DNA of 64,000 bases from assembly GCF_001458595.1 (NCBI RefSeq), contig NZ_LN890328.1, forward strand, positions 2,791,288-2,855,287, read 5' to 3'. The stretch is from Clostridium neonatale. Lineage in GTDB: Bacteria > Bacillota > Clostridia > Clostridiales > Clostridiaceae. Below are positions 27,099-35,861 of this stretch, piece by piece. Position 1 is the first letter of the stretch. Each line of letters opens with the position of its first letter. A program made the translations under genes and the position numbers. Under the pieces are notes generated by a model. That model ran no database searches. It saw only the letters and a program-made list of their open reading frames with translations, and had not been told where the DNA came from.

Positions 27099-27209
27099 CT
27101 AGGCTTTTAACTCAACAGTAAATTTACCCCTATTCATAATAACATTGATCTCATTAACTATTTTGCTAGATTCCTCAATATTACTAATTAGATTATTAAT
27201 ATTTTCATT
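27099..27209 (-). pseudogene. Short coding remnant (37 codons)
   Basis: Between a TAA at 27210-27212 and a TAG at 27099-27101 the minus strand reads NENINNLISNIEESSKIVNE followed by INVIMNRGKFTVELKA. It has no start codon in a suitable place. The helical, polar composition resembles the end of a coiled-coil or chemoreceptor-type protein. It may be a gene remnant, but the evidence is only the protein-like composition. Confidence 0.25.
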
Positions 27210-27234
27210 TTATCAATAGTAAGACTTATTAATA

Positions 27235-27285
27235 AAATAAAGGTTATATCAAAATTAATTATTTTAATATAACCTTTATTTTTTC
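27235..27285 (-). terminator. galU terminator
   Basis: Perfect 15-bp arms AAATAAAGGTTATAT (27235-27249) and ATATAACCTTTATTT (27267-27281) lie 13 bp after the galU stop codon. Confidence 0.8.
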
Positions 27286-27297
27286 AATTACTTTATA

Positions 27298-28167
27298 TTA
27301 ATTTTCCCATGGTTTAGATTCTAAGTACTTTATAAAATCTTCTCTTAATTCATCTTTTTTAAGAGCAAATTCTATAGTTGCTTGTAAAAATCCAAGCTTA
27401 TCTCCAACATCATACCTTTTACCTTCAAAATTATATGCATACATTGCTTCTTTATTTATTAAAGTTTTTAATGCATCTGTTAATTGAATTTCTCCACCTT
27501 TTCCTGGCGCAGTATTTTCTAAAATATCAAATATCTGTGGTGTAATTATATATCTTCCTAAAATTGCAACATTACTTGGTGCTTCTTCTAATGATGGTTT
27601 TTCAACTAAGTCCTTAACTTTATAAACCCTATCTTCAATATGAATTCCATTAACTATACCATATTTAGATACATTTTCTTCTGGTACAGTCTGAACTCCT
27701 AAAATAGTTGTGTTATATTCATTAAAACAATCTATTAGCTGCTTAAGACAAGGAGTTTTACTATCAACCACATCATCACCTAATAAAACTGCAAAAGGTT
27801 CATTTCCTACAAACGTTTTAGCACAATGAATCGCATGACCTAATCCCTTTGGTTCCTTTTGTCTTATGTAATGTATATCAACCATTTCAGATATATCTCT
27901 CACTAATTCAAGTAAATCCGATTTTCCACTCTTCTCTAACTCTAATTCTAATTCTATAGATTTATCAAAATGATCTTCTATACATTTTTTATTTCTTCCT
28001 GTTATAATAAGGATTTCTTCAATTCCTGAGGCAATTGCTTCTTCAATTATGTACTGAATAGTTGGCTTATCTACTATTGGTAACATTTCTTTTGGTTGAG
28101 CCTTAGTTGCTGGTAAAAATCTTGTTCCTAGACCTGCAGCAGGTATAATAGCCTTTTTAACTTTCAT
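27298..28167 (-). CDS. galU: UTP-glucose-1-phosphate uridylyltransferase
   Basis: The 289-residue enzyme makes UDP-glucose from UTP and glucose-1-phosphate. The pyrophosphorylase signature AAGLGTRFLPATKAQPKEML is at 10-29. LLGDDVV (about 128-134) is the metal/nucleotide site, and GGEIQLTDAL lies near residue 225. It is the full usual length. UDP-glucose feeds the glycosyltransferases of the surrounding surface-polysaccharide genes. A GAGAGGACGATATAGTT stretch precedes the ATG, and a promoter at 28211-28239 is visible. The identity is certain. Confidence 0.96.
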   Translation of the reverse strand: MKVKKAIIPAAGLGTRFLPATKAQPKEMLPIVDKPTIQYIIEEAIASGIEEILIITGRNKKCIEDHFDKSIELELELEKSGKSDLLELVRDISEMVDIHYIRQKEPKGLGHAIHCAKTFVGNEPFAVLLGDDVVDSKTPCLKQLIDCFNEYNTTILGVQTVPEENVSKYGIVNGIHIEDRVYKVKDLVEKPSLEEAPSNVAILGRYIITPQIFDILENTAPGKGGEIQLTDALKTLINKEAMYAYNFEGKRYDVGDKLGFLQATIEFALKKDELREDFIKYLESKPWEN

Positions 28168-28549
28168 AACTATATCGTCCTCTCATTAAATATTTAATTA
28201 CCTATATAAAATTTTAACATTTCTAATAATTTAAATCAATTTAGCTTAAAGAAATTATCTCTTTATGTGCAGGTGACATTATTTAATTTTTTATTATAAA
28301 TATCTAACTTTTTAATAATTTTTTAGATTTACTTTTCATAATAAGTAGAATATTGGTTTTTTATGTTGATAGTTTGATAATTTTATGATAATATTTAATC
28401 TAGTTATTTTCCATTAAATTTTTCATTATTTAATGTTTTTTTATTTTATATCTTTCATGAATCATTTAATCTAATTTCATAAATTGAAATTAATCATATT
28501 ATTATACAAAGCTTTTGAAATATTTCTTATTCTAAGGAGAGATTTTATT
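28168..28549. promoter_or_regulatory. Divergent promoter region between galU and brnQ
   Basis: For galU, TTGATT (28234-28239) and TAAAAT (28211-28216) on the minus strand are 17 bp apart, a convincing promoter. For brnQ the best pair is TTGATA (28366-28371) and TAATAT (28389-28394), also 17 bp apart. A small hairpin AAAGAAATTATCTCTTT lies at about 28247-28263. No T-box or other riboswitch is seen before brnQ despite its amino-acid substrate. The rest is plain AT-rich DNA. Confidence 0.55.
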
Positions 28550-29815
28550 ATGAAAAAAAATATTAAAGATATCATTGTTATAGGGTTCGCTCTATTTGCT
28601 ATGTTTTTCGGTGCTGGAAATCTTATATTTCCACCATTTTTAGGTCATGAACTTGGAAACAAGTATATAATTGGAATAATAGGGTTTGTTTGTACAGGTG
28701 TAGGAGTACCGCTGCTTTCTATATTAGCAGTTACTAAAGAACATGAAACCTTTGAAAACATGGCATCTAAAATCGGTAAAAAATTTGCCCTTATATTCTC
28801 CACTATATTATTTATTGCCATAGGACCAATGCTTGCAATCCCTAGAACAGCTGCAAGCACATATGAGTTAACAATAAGCCCAATATTCCCAAATATATCC
28901 GCATTAACATGGATGATTATATACTTTGTAATTAATCTATTTTTTGTTCTAAAAAAATCATCTGTTATAGATACTATTGGTAAATATTTAACTCCATTAT
29001 TATTGGTAATACTAGCATTTATAATAGTTAAAGGAATTTTATTTCCTATTGGAGAAATAACTAATACTAACTATACTTCTGCATTATCATCTTCTCTAAT
29101 TGAGGGATATCAAACAATGGATGCTTTAGCTGGATTATTATTTGCTTCTATGATTGCAAACTCAATAATAGAAAAGGGCTATCCTAAAAAAGAAGTATTT
29201 AGCATGACCATTAAATCAAGTATTTTAGCAATAGCAGGTCTTGCTTTTGTTTATGGAGGTTTAATGTTCTTAGGAGCTCAAACAACAGCATCATTTAATG
29301 GTGAATTGACTAAAACAAGCCTACTTTTATTTATCTCAAAGAGTATTCTTGGAGATTTTGGAACTATAGTAATTGGTATCGCTGTAGGTCTTGCTTGTTT
29401 AACAACTTCAATTGGATTATTATCAGCAGGTGCTGAATTCTTTGAAGAAATATCCAATGGAAAACTTACATATAAATTTAATGCAGTTGTTATTTCTATA
29501 ATAAGTGTACTAATAGGGCAACTTGGAATTGATAAGATAGTATCATTATCTGGTCCAATACTAAATATATTATATCCTGTAGCAATTACATTAATAGTAA
29601 CAAGTCTATTAAATAAGTACTTAAATAATATAAATGCTGTACGTATTGGAGTATATACATCATTAATATTTAGTATCCTTAGCTTAATTCCAATTATTGA
29701 TTTAAGCTTTATACCGCTTGCTAATGATGGATTTGCTTGGCTAATTCCAACAATTGTTGTAACATTAATATGTCAATTTATACTTCCCAAAAACTCTACT
29801 AATATAGATAATTAA
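28550..29815 (+). CDS. brnQ: Branched-chain amino acid transporter
   Basis: The 421-residue protein has about 12 hydrophobic segments and the LIVCS-family N-terminus GFALFAMFFGAGNLIFPPFL. Members import leucine, isoleucine and valine with a cation. I start at the ATG at 28550, which has AAGGAGAGA 8 bp upstream; an in-frame TTG at 28484 would add an unlikely 22-residue extension. It is a single gene, divergent from galU and convergent with the oxidoreductase gene. The family assignment is firm; the exact amino-acid preference is not. Confidence 0.93.
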   Translation: MKKNIKDIIVIGFALFAMFFGAGNLIFPPFLGHELGNKYIIGIIGFVCTGVGVPLLSILAVTKEHETFENMASKIGKKFALIFSTILFIAIGPMLAIPRTAASTYELTISPIFPNISALTWMIIYFVINLFFVLKKSSVIDTIGKYLTPLLLVILAFIIVKGILFPIGEITNTNYTSALSSSLIEGYQTMDALAGLLFASMIANSIIEKGYPKKEVFSMTIKSSILAIAGLAFVYGGLMFLGAQTTASFNGELTKTSLLLFISKSILGDFGTIVIGIAVGLACLTTSIGLLSAGAEFFEEISNGKLTYKFNAVVISIISVLIGQLGIDKIVSLSGPILNILYPVAITLIVTSLLNKYLNNINAVRIGVYTSLIFSILSLIPIIDLSFIPLANDGFAWLIPTIVVTLICQFILPKNSTNIDN

Positions 29816-29846
29816 GCTTAAAAACCACATAAATTATTATACAAAA

Positions 29847-29880
29847 AAACGTACATACATTTTAAAATGTATGTACGTTT
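29847..29880. terminator. 34-bp perfect palindrome between convergent genes
   Basis: AAACGTACATACATTTT and its exact complement form a 34-bp perfect palindrome between the brnQ and oxidoreductase stop codons. On the minus strand it runs into seven T residues, so it best terminates the oxidoreductase transcript. On the plus side the T-tract is weaker. Confidence 0.85.
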
Positions 29881-29891
29881 AAATAATTTTA

Positions 29892-31007
29892 TTATTTTCT
29901 AAATTCTATTCTTCCTTTGAAATCTATCTCCATATCAGTAGTTTTGAAATCTGTAAATGGGAATTGAACTGGCATTCCTGTTTTTCTTGATTTATATGCT
30001 GCAAGTATAATTGACATTGCTTTTTTACCTTCTTCGCCAGATACAAGTGGTTCTCTATCATCATTTATAGCATCAATTAAATCTTTAAATAATGGTGTAT
30101 GACCCTTTCCATAAACATTATCTATCTTAACATTTACTTCTTCTTTTATAGCTTCTTCATCATCGCCTTCAAATCTCCATGTTTCAAGTTCATTGTTGGC
30201 AAGACCTCCAATAGCTACTGCTCCATTCTGACCAAAAATGCTTAATGTCTCTTCAAGGTTTTTTGGATAAACACATGCTGAACCTTCAACAATTCCAATT
30301 GCTCCATTTTTAAATCTTATTAGTATAGCACCAAAATCTTCACCTTCAATATCTCTTAAGAAAGTATCACATTCAGCATATACCCTCTCCACTTCTCCGC
30401 CCATCATCCATTGAAGTAAATCTATATTATGAATACATTGATTCATTAATGTTCCACCATCTAAAGCCCAAGTGCCTCTCCATGGTGCTTGCTCATAGTA
30501 TCCCATATTTCTATTCCAAAGTATTCTTGCAGTACCATTTACTAATTTGCCAAATTTACCTGCTTCCATAGCTTCTCTTAATTTTTGTACTGGCTTATTA
30601 AATCTATTTTGATGGCATACACAAAGCTTAACATCATTTTCTTTAGCAACTTTAATCATTTCATTAGCATCATCAATAGACATTGCCATAGGTTTTTCTA
30701 TTAAAGTGTTTATTTTATGTTTCATAGCATATATAGCAATTTCTGCATGATACCCACTTTCTGTAGCTATTGTAACAACATCTAAATCTTCTTTTTCAAT
30801 CATTTCTTTATAATCAGTATATGTACGTACACTTTCTGACCCAATATTCATGGATTCTATGTATTCGCTCTTTTTTGCTTCAGCCTTTTCTAAAACAACA
30901 TCACATGTAGCAACTAATTCAGCTTCTTCTTTATTATTTACTAAAGCTTCAACATGCTTATAAGATATTCTTCCACAACCGATTATGGCAAATTTTAATT
31001 TTTTCAT
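29892..31007 (-). CDS. Gfo/Idh/MocA-family oxidoreductase, probably nucleotide-sugar 3-dehydrogenase type
   Basis: The 371-residue protein has an N-terminal NAD-binding motif (FAIIGCGRISYKHVEAL, about 6-22), EKPMA near 95, and a C-terminal Gfo/Idh domain. The block YYEQAPWRGTWALDGGTLMN followed by QCIHNIDLLQWMMGG resembles WlbA/WbpB enzymes, which oxidise UDP-N-acetyl-glucosaminuronate at C3. Its place next to the initiating sugar transferase fits a role in nucleotide-sugar synthesis for a surface glycan. I start at the ATG at 31005-31007 with AAAGGG upstream; an in-frame TTG at 31016 overlaps that site. The substrate call is tentative. Confidence 0.8.
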   Translation of the reverse strand: MKKLKFAIIGCGRISYKHVEALVNNKEEAELVATCDVVLEKAEAKKSEYIESMNIGSESVRTYTDYKEMIEKEDLDVVTIATESGYHAEIAIYAMKHKINTLIEKPMAMSIDDANEMIKVAKENDVKLCVCHQNRFNKPVQKLREAMEAGKFGKLVNGTARILWNRNMGYYEQAPWRGTWALDGGTLMNQCIHNIDLLQWMMGGEVERVYAECDTFLRDIEGEDFGAILIRFKNGAIGIVEGSACVYPKNLEETLSIFGQNGAVAIGGLANNELETWRFEGDDEEAIKEEVNVKIDNVYGKGHTPLFKDLIDAINDDREPLVSGEEGKKAMSIILAAYKSRKTGMPVQFPFTDFKTTDMEIDFKGRIEFRK

Positions 31008-31023
31008 CTTTATCAACCCTTTC

Positions 31024-31128
31024 TACAATTCATAATTCAAAATTCACAATTCACAATTAGTGATGAAATCCTTACAGGATTTCTCTACATTAATTGTGAA
31101 TTGTACATCTTGAATTGTGAATTGACTA
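31024..31128. repeat. Inverted-repeat element of the CAATTGTGAATTG family
   Basis: AATTCACAATTCACAATTA on the left and TAATTGTGAATTG on the right enclose a GAAATCC-TTACA-GGATTTC hairpin. A further AATTGTGAATTG follows. The arms resemble those of 3752-3953. It fills the gap between the sugar transferase and the oxidoreductase genes and would be present in their common transcript. Confidence 0.6.
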
Positions 31129-31731
31129 AATGCATTTTACTATTGTTTTAAGTATTATATAAATATCAAAAAATACATTGCTCTTATTTATATATTCTAG
31201 ATTCAAAGCCAGCTTATCTGGCATTATAGTATTTATATACATATCATCTGGATCCTCTGCAGTACCCAATAGTTCATTTTCATCTCTATATCTTATTGAT
31301 GCTAAATCTGTTATCCCTGGCTTAACATCTAAAACTTTTCTTTGTTCTTCATTATACATTTCAACATATCTTGGGACTTCTGGTCTTGGTCCAACGAGAC
31401 TCATATCACCTTTAAAAACATTAATAAGCTGTGGAAGTTCATCCAATTTATATTTTCTTAAAAATCCACCTATTTTTGTTATTCTATTATCATTTCCAAC
31501 TGTAATCTGACGTCCCATCTTTTCAGCATCAACTACCATAGTTCTATATTTAAGTATTTCAAAGTTCCTTCCCTTTTCCCCTACTCTTATCTGCTTAAAA
31601 AATACTGGACCATCAGATTCTTTTTTTATAATTAAAGCAATTACAATCAGTATGGGGCTCAATACTATTATTCCAAGTCCTGAAGCAGTTATATCAAATA
31701 TTCTCTTAATTACTCTGTTAAATATATTCAT
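31126..31731 (-). CDS. Initiating sugar-phosphate transferase (bacterial sugar transferase family)
   Basis: The 201-residue protein is the short catalytic form of polyprenyl-phosphate hexose-1-phosphate transferases. It has one N-terminal membrane segment (ITASGLGIIVLSPILIVIAL). The cytoplasmic catalytic core contains GPVFFKQIRVGEKGRNFEI, KYRTM, RKYKLDELPQL, and DMSLVGPRPEVPRY. It loads the first sugar of a repeat unit onto undecaprenyl phosphate. I start at the ATG at 31729-31731 with AAAGGGGA upstream. It follows the GT4 gene in one operon; that gene's end overlaps the upstream region of this one. The sugar specificity is unknown. Confidence 0.92.
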   Translation of the reverse strand: MNIFNRVIKRIFDITASGLGIIVLSPILIVIALIIKKESDGPVFFKQIRVGEKGRNFEILKYRTMVVDAEKMGRQITVGNDNRITKIGGFLRKYKLDELPQLINVFKGDMSLVGPRPEVPRYVEMYNEEQRKVLDVKPGITDLASIRYRDENELLGTAEDPDDMYINTIMPDKLALNLEYINKSNVFFDIYIILKTIVKCI

Positions 31732-31750
31732 AAAATCCCCTTTCTGCAAT

Positions 31751-32971
31751 TTATTTAAGTGCATTTAAGAATTTTTCAGCTAATGGATGGTACATATGAT
31801 TTTCTAAAACATATTCTTTTCCTTTTTGTCCCATTTCTCTTTTTTCTTCATCTGTTAAATTCTTAATCTTAATTACAGCTTCGGCTACCGCTTTTGGATC
31901 TTCTGCTGGTACAGTTATTCCACACCCACAATCTTTTACTGGATCATTTGAAGCCTCAACAGCATATATTACCGGTCTTGCAGCCATCATATAATCAAAT
32001 AATTTATTTGGACTTACTCCATAATTAAATAAATTTTGTTTCTTTAAACTTATAAAACATACATCTAATAATTGAAGAGCATTATCCATATTATCCTTTA
32101 ATATAGGATCTAAAAATTCTACATTAGTTACATTATTAGATTTTGCATATTCAATAAGCTCATCTTTAACATTTCCGTTACCTATTAATATATATTTAAC
32201 CTTTTCATCAGTAGTATTCTTTCCTGCATCAATTAATGTATCTAATACATTAGCAGGTGAATGATTTCCTGTATATCCTACTAAGAAGTATCCTTGTTCT
32301 TTTAATTCTTGTAATCTTTCTATTGTCTTTTCCATAGGTGGATTTTTTTCCTCATCATTTACTATTATTCCATTTGGAACATAAACAAATTTATCTGTAC
32401 TAAATCCTCTTTCTTTTATATGTTTATCCGCATCTGGAAGTATTGAAACTATAACATCTGAATTTTTAAATGCAAAATCTTCTGCTCTTTGAAGTACAAT
32501 TATTGCTGGGTTCTTTTCTGAAAAGCCTCCAATTTCCATTGGACTTAATGGCCATAAATCATGTATCTCAAAACATAATTTAGCATTACATCTTTTTGCA
32601 ATTCTATGTGCTGGATATATATCTAATGGATATGTTGATGATGCTATAACTGCATCTGGTTTATATTTATCTGCTATCTTTTTATAATTGCATCTTAATT
32701 TCCACATAAATGTAGATATGTTCTTTATTCTTCCTACTCCGTTACCTTTGTATTCTGGTGTTTTTACCCATACATATGTAATTCCATCTATTATTTCTTC
32801 TTGAAAATCTTCTTGTACAACTGGATTCTTTTTTCTTAAGTGCGAAAAATCTGCTCCAAGTATTGTTACATTGTGTCCCATACTTTTCCATTCTCTTGCC
32901 ATATAGTATGGTCTAAATTCCATTCCATGATAATCAGAACCTGCGTAATGATTAATAAGTAAGATATTCAT
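31751..32971 (-). CDS. Family 4 glycosyltransferase (WbuB-like)
   Basis: The 406-residue GT-B enzyme begins MNILLINHYAGSDYHGMEFR and contains EIHDLWPLSP, VPNGI and YTGNHSPAN. Its sugar-nucleotide site is the FNYGVSPNKLFDYMMAARPV block (about 327-346). This arrangement is that of WbuB-like GT4 enzymes in O-antigen and capsule loci, which add an amino sugar early in repeat-unit assembly. It directly precedes the initiating transferase gene (a 19-bp gap), so the two steps are coupled genetically. GAGGAGAAATTATAA precedes the ATG. Exact donor and acceptor are unknown. Confidence 0.88.
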   Translation of the reverse strand: MNILLINHYAGSDYHGMEFRPYYMAREWKSMGHNVTILGADFSHLRKKNPVVQEDFQEEIIDGITYVWVKTPEYKGNGVGRIKNISTFMWKLRCNYKKIADKYKPDAVIASSTYPLDIYPAHRIAKRCNAKLCFEIHDLWPLSPMEIGGFSEKNPAIIVLQRAEDFAFKNSDVIVSILPDADKHIKERGFSTDKFVYVPNGIIVNDEEKNPPMEKTIERLQELKEQGYFLVGYTGNHSPANVLDTLIDAGKNTTDEKVKYILIGNGNVKDELIEYAKSNNVTNVEFLDPILKDNMDNALQLLDVCFISLKKQNLFNYGVSPNKLFDYMMAARPVIYAVEASNDPVKDCGCGITVPAEDPKAVAEAVIKIKNLTDEEKREMGQKGKEYVLENHMYHPLAEKFLNALK

Positions 32972-33117
32972 TTATAATTTCTCCTCTTTAATTAAAAGTC
33001 TACTTATTCCATAGCAATCTACTTACTTTTAGTATAAATAAATTCTATAATTAAAATACATCTTTTATTTTAATCTTTAACTTATTAATTATATCACAGA
33101 GAAAATTTAAAATCTAT

Positions 33118-33160
33118 ATAAATGACGGGCTAGGTTTAATGAGAAATAACCCATAATAAA
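33118..33160. repeat. Eroded single end of the 0.85-kb element family
   Basis: The stretch contains GGGCTAGGTTTAATGAGAAA followed by TAACCCATAATAAAT. It aligns with the element outer end (GGGACGTA...GTTTAG..GAAATAACCGAAAT) in order and spacing. No hairpin or opposite end follows, so it looks like a solo remnant between the GT4 and amylase genes. Confidence 0.4.
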
Positions 33161-33240
33161 TGTCCCAGATTTCACTCACTTTTCTATAAAAAATTTAACA
33201 AATAATTTGGGGATAATCAATGACATAAAAATTCTAAAGT

Positions 33241-34707
33241 TCAAACTTTCTTATGTTTTTTTATCCAAACAGAAACATTTCCTCCATCAACATGAAAATA
33301 TCCATATCCTTCACTATCTATTAAAACTTCTTCCCTTATGCCTCCTATGCAATCGTAAAATATTTTTCCCGAAAACTGTTTCCCTATATACATTCTTTTA
33401 CTTCCACCACAATTATCAGTCATAATAACAGCTAATCCTGAGTCTTCATGTTCATAATCGCCTTCTCTTGTCCATCCAATTATATTGCAATCATCAAAAT
33501 AATCATTTTGCTTGCCATAAGCTTTATATTTTCTCATTTTTAAAAGTATATCTAATTTATTTCTAATTTTTGATTTATTATTTTTAGTTCCATAATAATC
33601 CCCATAAAACACACATGGATATCCTTCTGCTCTTAGCAAAATTAATGCATATGCCAGTGGCTTAAACCATTCTAATACATCTGACTGTAATGATTGTCCA
33701 ACTTGGGTATCGTGATTTTCCACAAATGTAACAGCTTTGCAAGGATTTCTTTCCATTAAAGTTCCTTTCAATATATTACACATATCGTAGTTTCCATTAC
33801 TTCTTGATGCATTGTAAAAGTTAAAATGCAATGGTACATCAAACAATGAAAATTCTCCTCTAATTTCGTCTATGTATTTTAAAAGCACATTTATGTCTGA
33901 GTTCCAATATTCACCTACTGAAAATAATTCCATTCCACTTTCTTTTCTTAGTATAGATATTAAATACATTAAGAAGTTATAATTCATATGCTTTATTGCA
34001 TCTAATCTAAATCCATCAACATTAGTAAAATCAAGATACCATCTGCTCCATTTTTTTAGTTCGCATATTACTTCCTCATCTCTTAAATCTATATCTACTC
34101 CCATAAGATAATCATAATTTCCGTTTTCACTATCAACTCCATTATCCCATGATTTATCTTTAAACCTAAATATTGCATTTCTTTTACTTAGTTCATCATA
34201 ATCTACTCCATCAAAATTATTATGATTCCACTTAAAAGATGAATATTTATTATTTCTTCCATTAAAATTAAATTTAGTCCATGCAAGTATTTTTTCGACT
34301 CCACTGACTTCCATGTTTCTATTACTTGGATCTTCTTCTATTACTTCAACTTCCTCTACTTCATCTGCTCCTATCATATGATCTAAAGAAATATCTGCAT
34401 ATACTTGTATGTTATTTTTGTGTAATATTTTTATTGCTTTCAAATACTCATCTTTTGTTCCATATTTAGTTGAGACAGATCCTTTTTGATTAAATTCTCC
34501 TAAATCATATAAATCATATACTGCATATCCTACGTCATTATTTCCATCCGCTCCTTTATAAGCTGGTGGAAGCCATACTGCTGTAATGCCTATATCATTT
34601 AAATGCTTTGCTTCATACGAGACTTTATTCCATAAGGCACAATTTCTTGGCAGATACCATTCAAAGTACTGCATTATTGTTCCATTTATTTTTATTTTCT
34701 TTCCCAT
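33241..34707 (-). CDS. Cytoplasmic alpha-amylase (GH13, AmyA-like)
   Basis: The 488-residue protein has no signal peptide and matches cytoplasmic GH13_5 amylases. The catalytic triad is visible: D236 in DGFRLDAIKHM, E266 in SVGEYW and D333 in VENHDTQ. The region I sequence, normally DVVxNH, reads ADISLDH, so the conserved asparagine (a calcium ligand in many relatives) is an aspartate at 109. It would hydrolyse glycogen or imported maltodextrins. AGAGG precedes the ATG closely, with GGGGATGA further up. It stands alone among polysaccharide genes, so a link with them is unproven. Confidence 0.9.
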   Translation of the reverse strand: MGKKIKINGTIMQYFEWYLPRNCALWNKVSYEAKHLNDIGITAVWLPPAYKGADGNNDVGYAVYDLYDLGEFNQKGSVSTKYGTKDEYLKAIKILHKNNIQVYADISLDHMIGADEVEEVEVIEEDPSNRNMEVSGVEKILAWTKFNFNGRNNKYSSFKWNHNNFDGVDYDELSKRNAIFRFKDKSWDNGVDSENGNYDYLMGVDIDLRDEEVICELKKWSRWYLDFTNVDGFRLDAIKHMNYNFLMYLISILRKESGMELFSVGEYWNSDINVLLKYIDEIRGEFSLFDVPLHFNFYNASRSNGNYDMCNILKGTLMERNPCKAVTFVENHDTQVGQSLQSDVLEWFKPLAYALILLRAEGYPCVFYGDYYGTKNNKSKIRNKLDILLKMRKYKAYGKQNDYFDDCNIIGWTREGDYEHEDSGLAVIMTDNCGGSKRMYIGKQFSGKIFYDCIGGIREEVLIDSEGYGYFHVDGGNVSVWIKKHKKV

Positions 34708-34901
34708 CCTCTCATCCCCATAACCATTTGTATTTTTAATATTACTTATATAATCTAACCATATTCATTTTTTACATACAATATTTAACCTTCTTTATTA
34801 ATAAGCTCATATTAATTCTATACTTCATATATTTTCATTATATGACAATATAATATCACTTTAAAGCATAACTAATTTATTATAATTGTGAAAAATAATT
34901 T

Positions 34902-34961
34902 TATAGTTATCAATATTGATAACTATATCACTATTGATAATTGTATCAACAATGTTATAAT
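34902..34961 (+). promoter_or_regulatory. degV-family gene promoter with two palindromic operators
   Basis: TTGATA (34934-34939) and TATAAT (34956-34961) are 16 bp apart, about 35 bp before the start codon. A perfect 26-bp palindrome with arms TATAGTTATCAAT and ATTGATAACTATA lies at 34902-34927 just upstream. TTGATA-N4-TATCAA (34934-34949) covers the -35 box and spacer. The shared half-site TTGATA/TATCAA suggests one repressor binding both. Confidence 0.7.
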
Positions 34962-34996
34962 ATTTGTAGATTATAATATATTTGGAGGATTTATAC

Positions 34997-35845
34997 ATGG
35001 AGAAAATAGCATTAATAGTTGACAGTGCTTCTGATATAAAGCAAGATTTTGCAAAACTTAATAACATTACTATTGTACCTTTTAAGGTCATATGTTCAGA
35101 TAAAGAATATATTGATGGTGTTGACATCAATTCTGATACTCTTTATGAGTTATTAAAAAGAGAGGTTCCATCAACTTCTCTTCCAAGTGTTGATAGTTAT
35201 GCTTCTGCCTTAAAAACTGCAATAAAAAACGGCTATACACATGCAATAATAATTACAATTTCAAGCGGTCTATCTGGTAGTTTTAACTCAGCAAGATTAG
35301 CTGCTGAAAGTGTTCCTGATATTAATACTTTTGTCCTTGATTCTATGACACTCACAATGTCCCAGGGTGCAATAGCTCTAGAAGCTTTAAATATGATAAA
35401 TTCTGGCAGACCTTTTAATGAAATCATAAAAATTCTTCCTACTTTTATTGATAAAGTCGATGTATTCTTCACTATGGAAACATTAGAGTACCTAATTAAA
35501 GGAGGCAGAATCGGAAAGGTTTCTGGTACTATAGCCAGTGTTCTTAACTTAAAGCCTATAATTACAGTAGGTACTGATGGAATATATCATACAGTTTCTA
35601 AAATAAGAGGTATTAATCAATCAATATCAAAATTAGCATCAATATTAAAACCTTACACAGATGAAGGTCCATGCAAAGTTTGGATCATGGATGGTAATGC
35701 TCCTGATAAAGCACAAATGCTTTATGAAGCAATAAAAGATTATGATAATTTAGTTGAATGTAATTTAGGTGGATGCATCAGCCCTGTCCTTGGTGTCCAT
35801 ACTGGTCCAGGCTTAATTGGATTAATAGTAGAGAAACTTTATTAA
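34997..35845 (+). CDS. DegV-family fatty-acid-binding protein
   Basis: The 282-residue protein has the DegV fold: IALIVDSASDI at the start, VPSTSLPSVDSYASAL, TISSGLSGSFNSARLAAE and the C-terminal HTGPGLIGLIV. Family members bind a fatty acid and, as FakB, present it to the kinase FakA. I start at the ATG at 34997, which has TTGGAGGA 8 bp upstream. Its promoter carries strong palindromes (34902-34949). Element copy B begins 16 bp after the stop codon. Fatty-acid binding is known for the family; the role of this paralog is not. Confidence 0.92.
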   Translation: MEKIALIVDSASDIKQDFAKLNNITIVPFKVICSDKEYIDGVDINSDTLYELLKREVPSTSLPSVDSYASALKTAIKNGYTHAIIITISSGLSGSFNSARLAAESVPDINTFVLDSMTLTMSQGAIALEALNMINSGRPFNEIIKILPTFIDKVDVFFTMETLEYLIKGGRIGKVSGTIASVLNLKPIITVGTDGIYHTVSKIRGINQSISKLASILKPYTDEGPCKVWIMDGNAPDKAQMLYEAIKDYDNLVECNLGGCISPVLGVHTGPGLIGLIVEKLY

Positions 35846-35861
35846 TTTAAAATTCAACATA

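Noticed and set aside
28240..28330. Riboswitch before brnQ
   Set aside because: Only one small hairpin is visible, with no conserved T-box or lysine-type features and no terminator.
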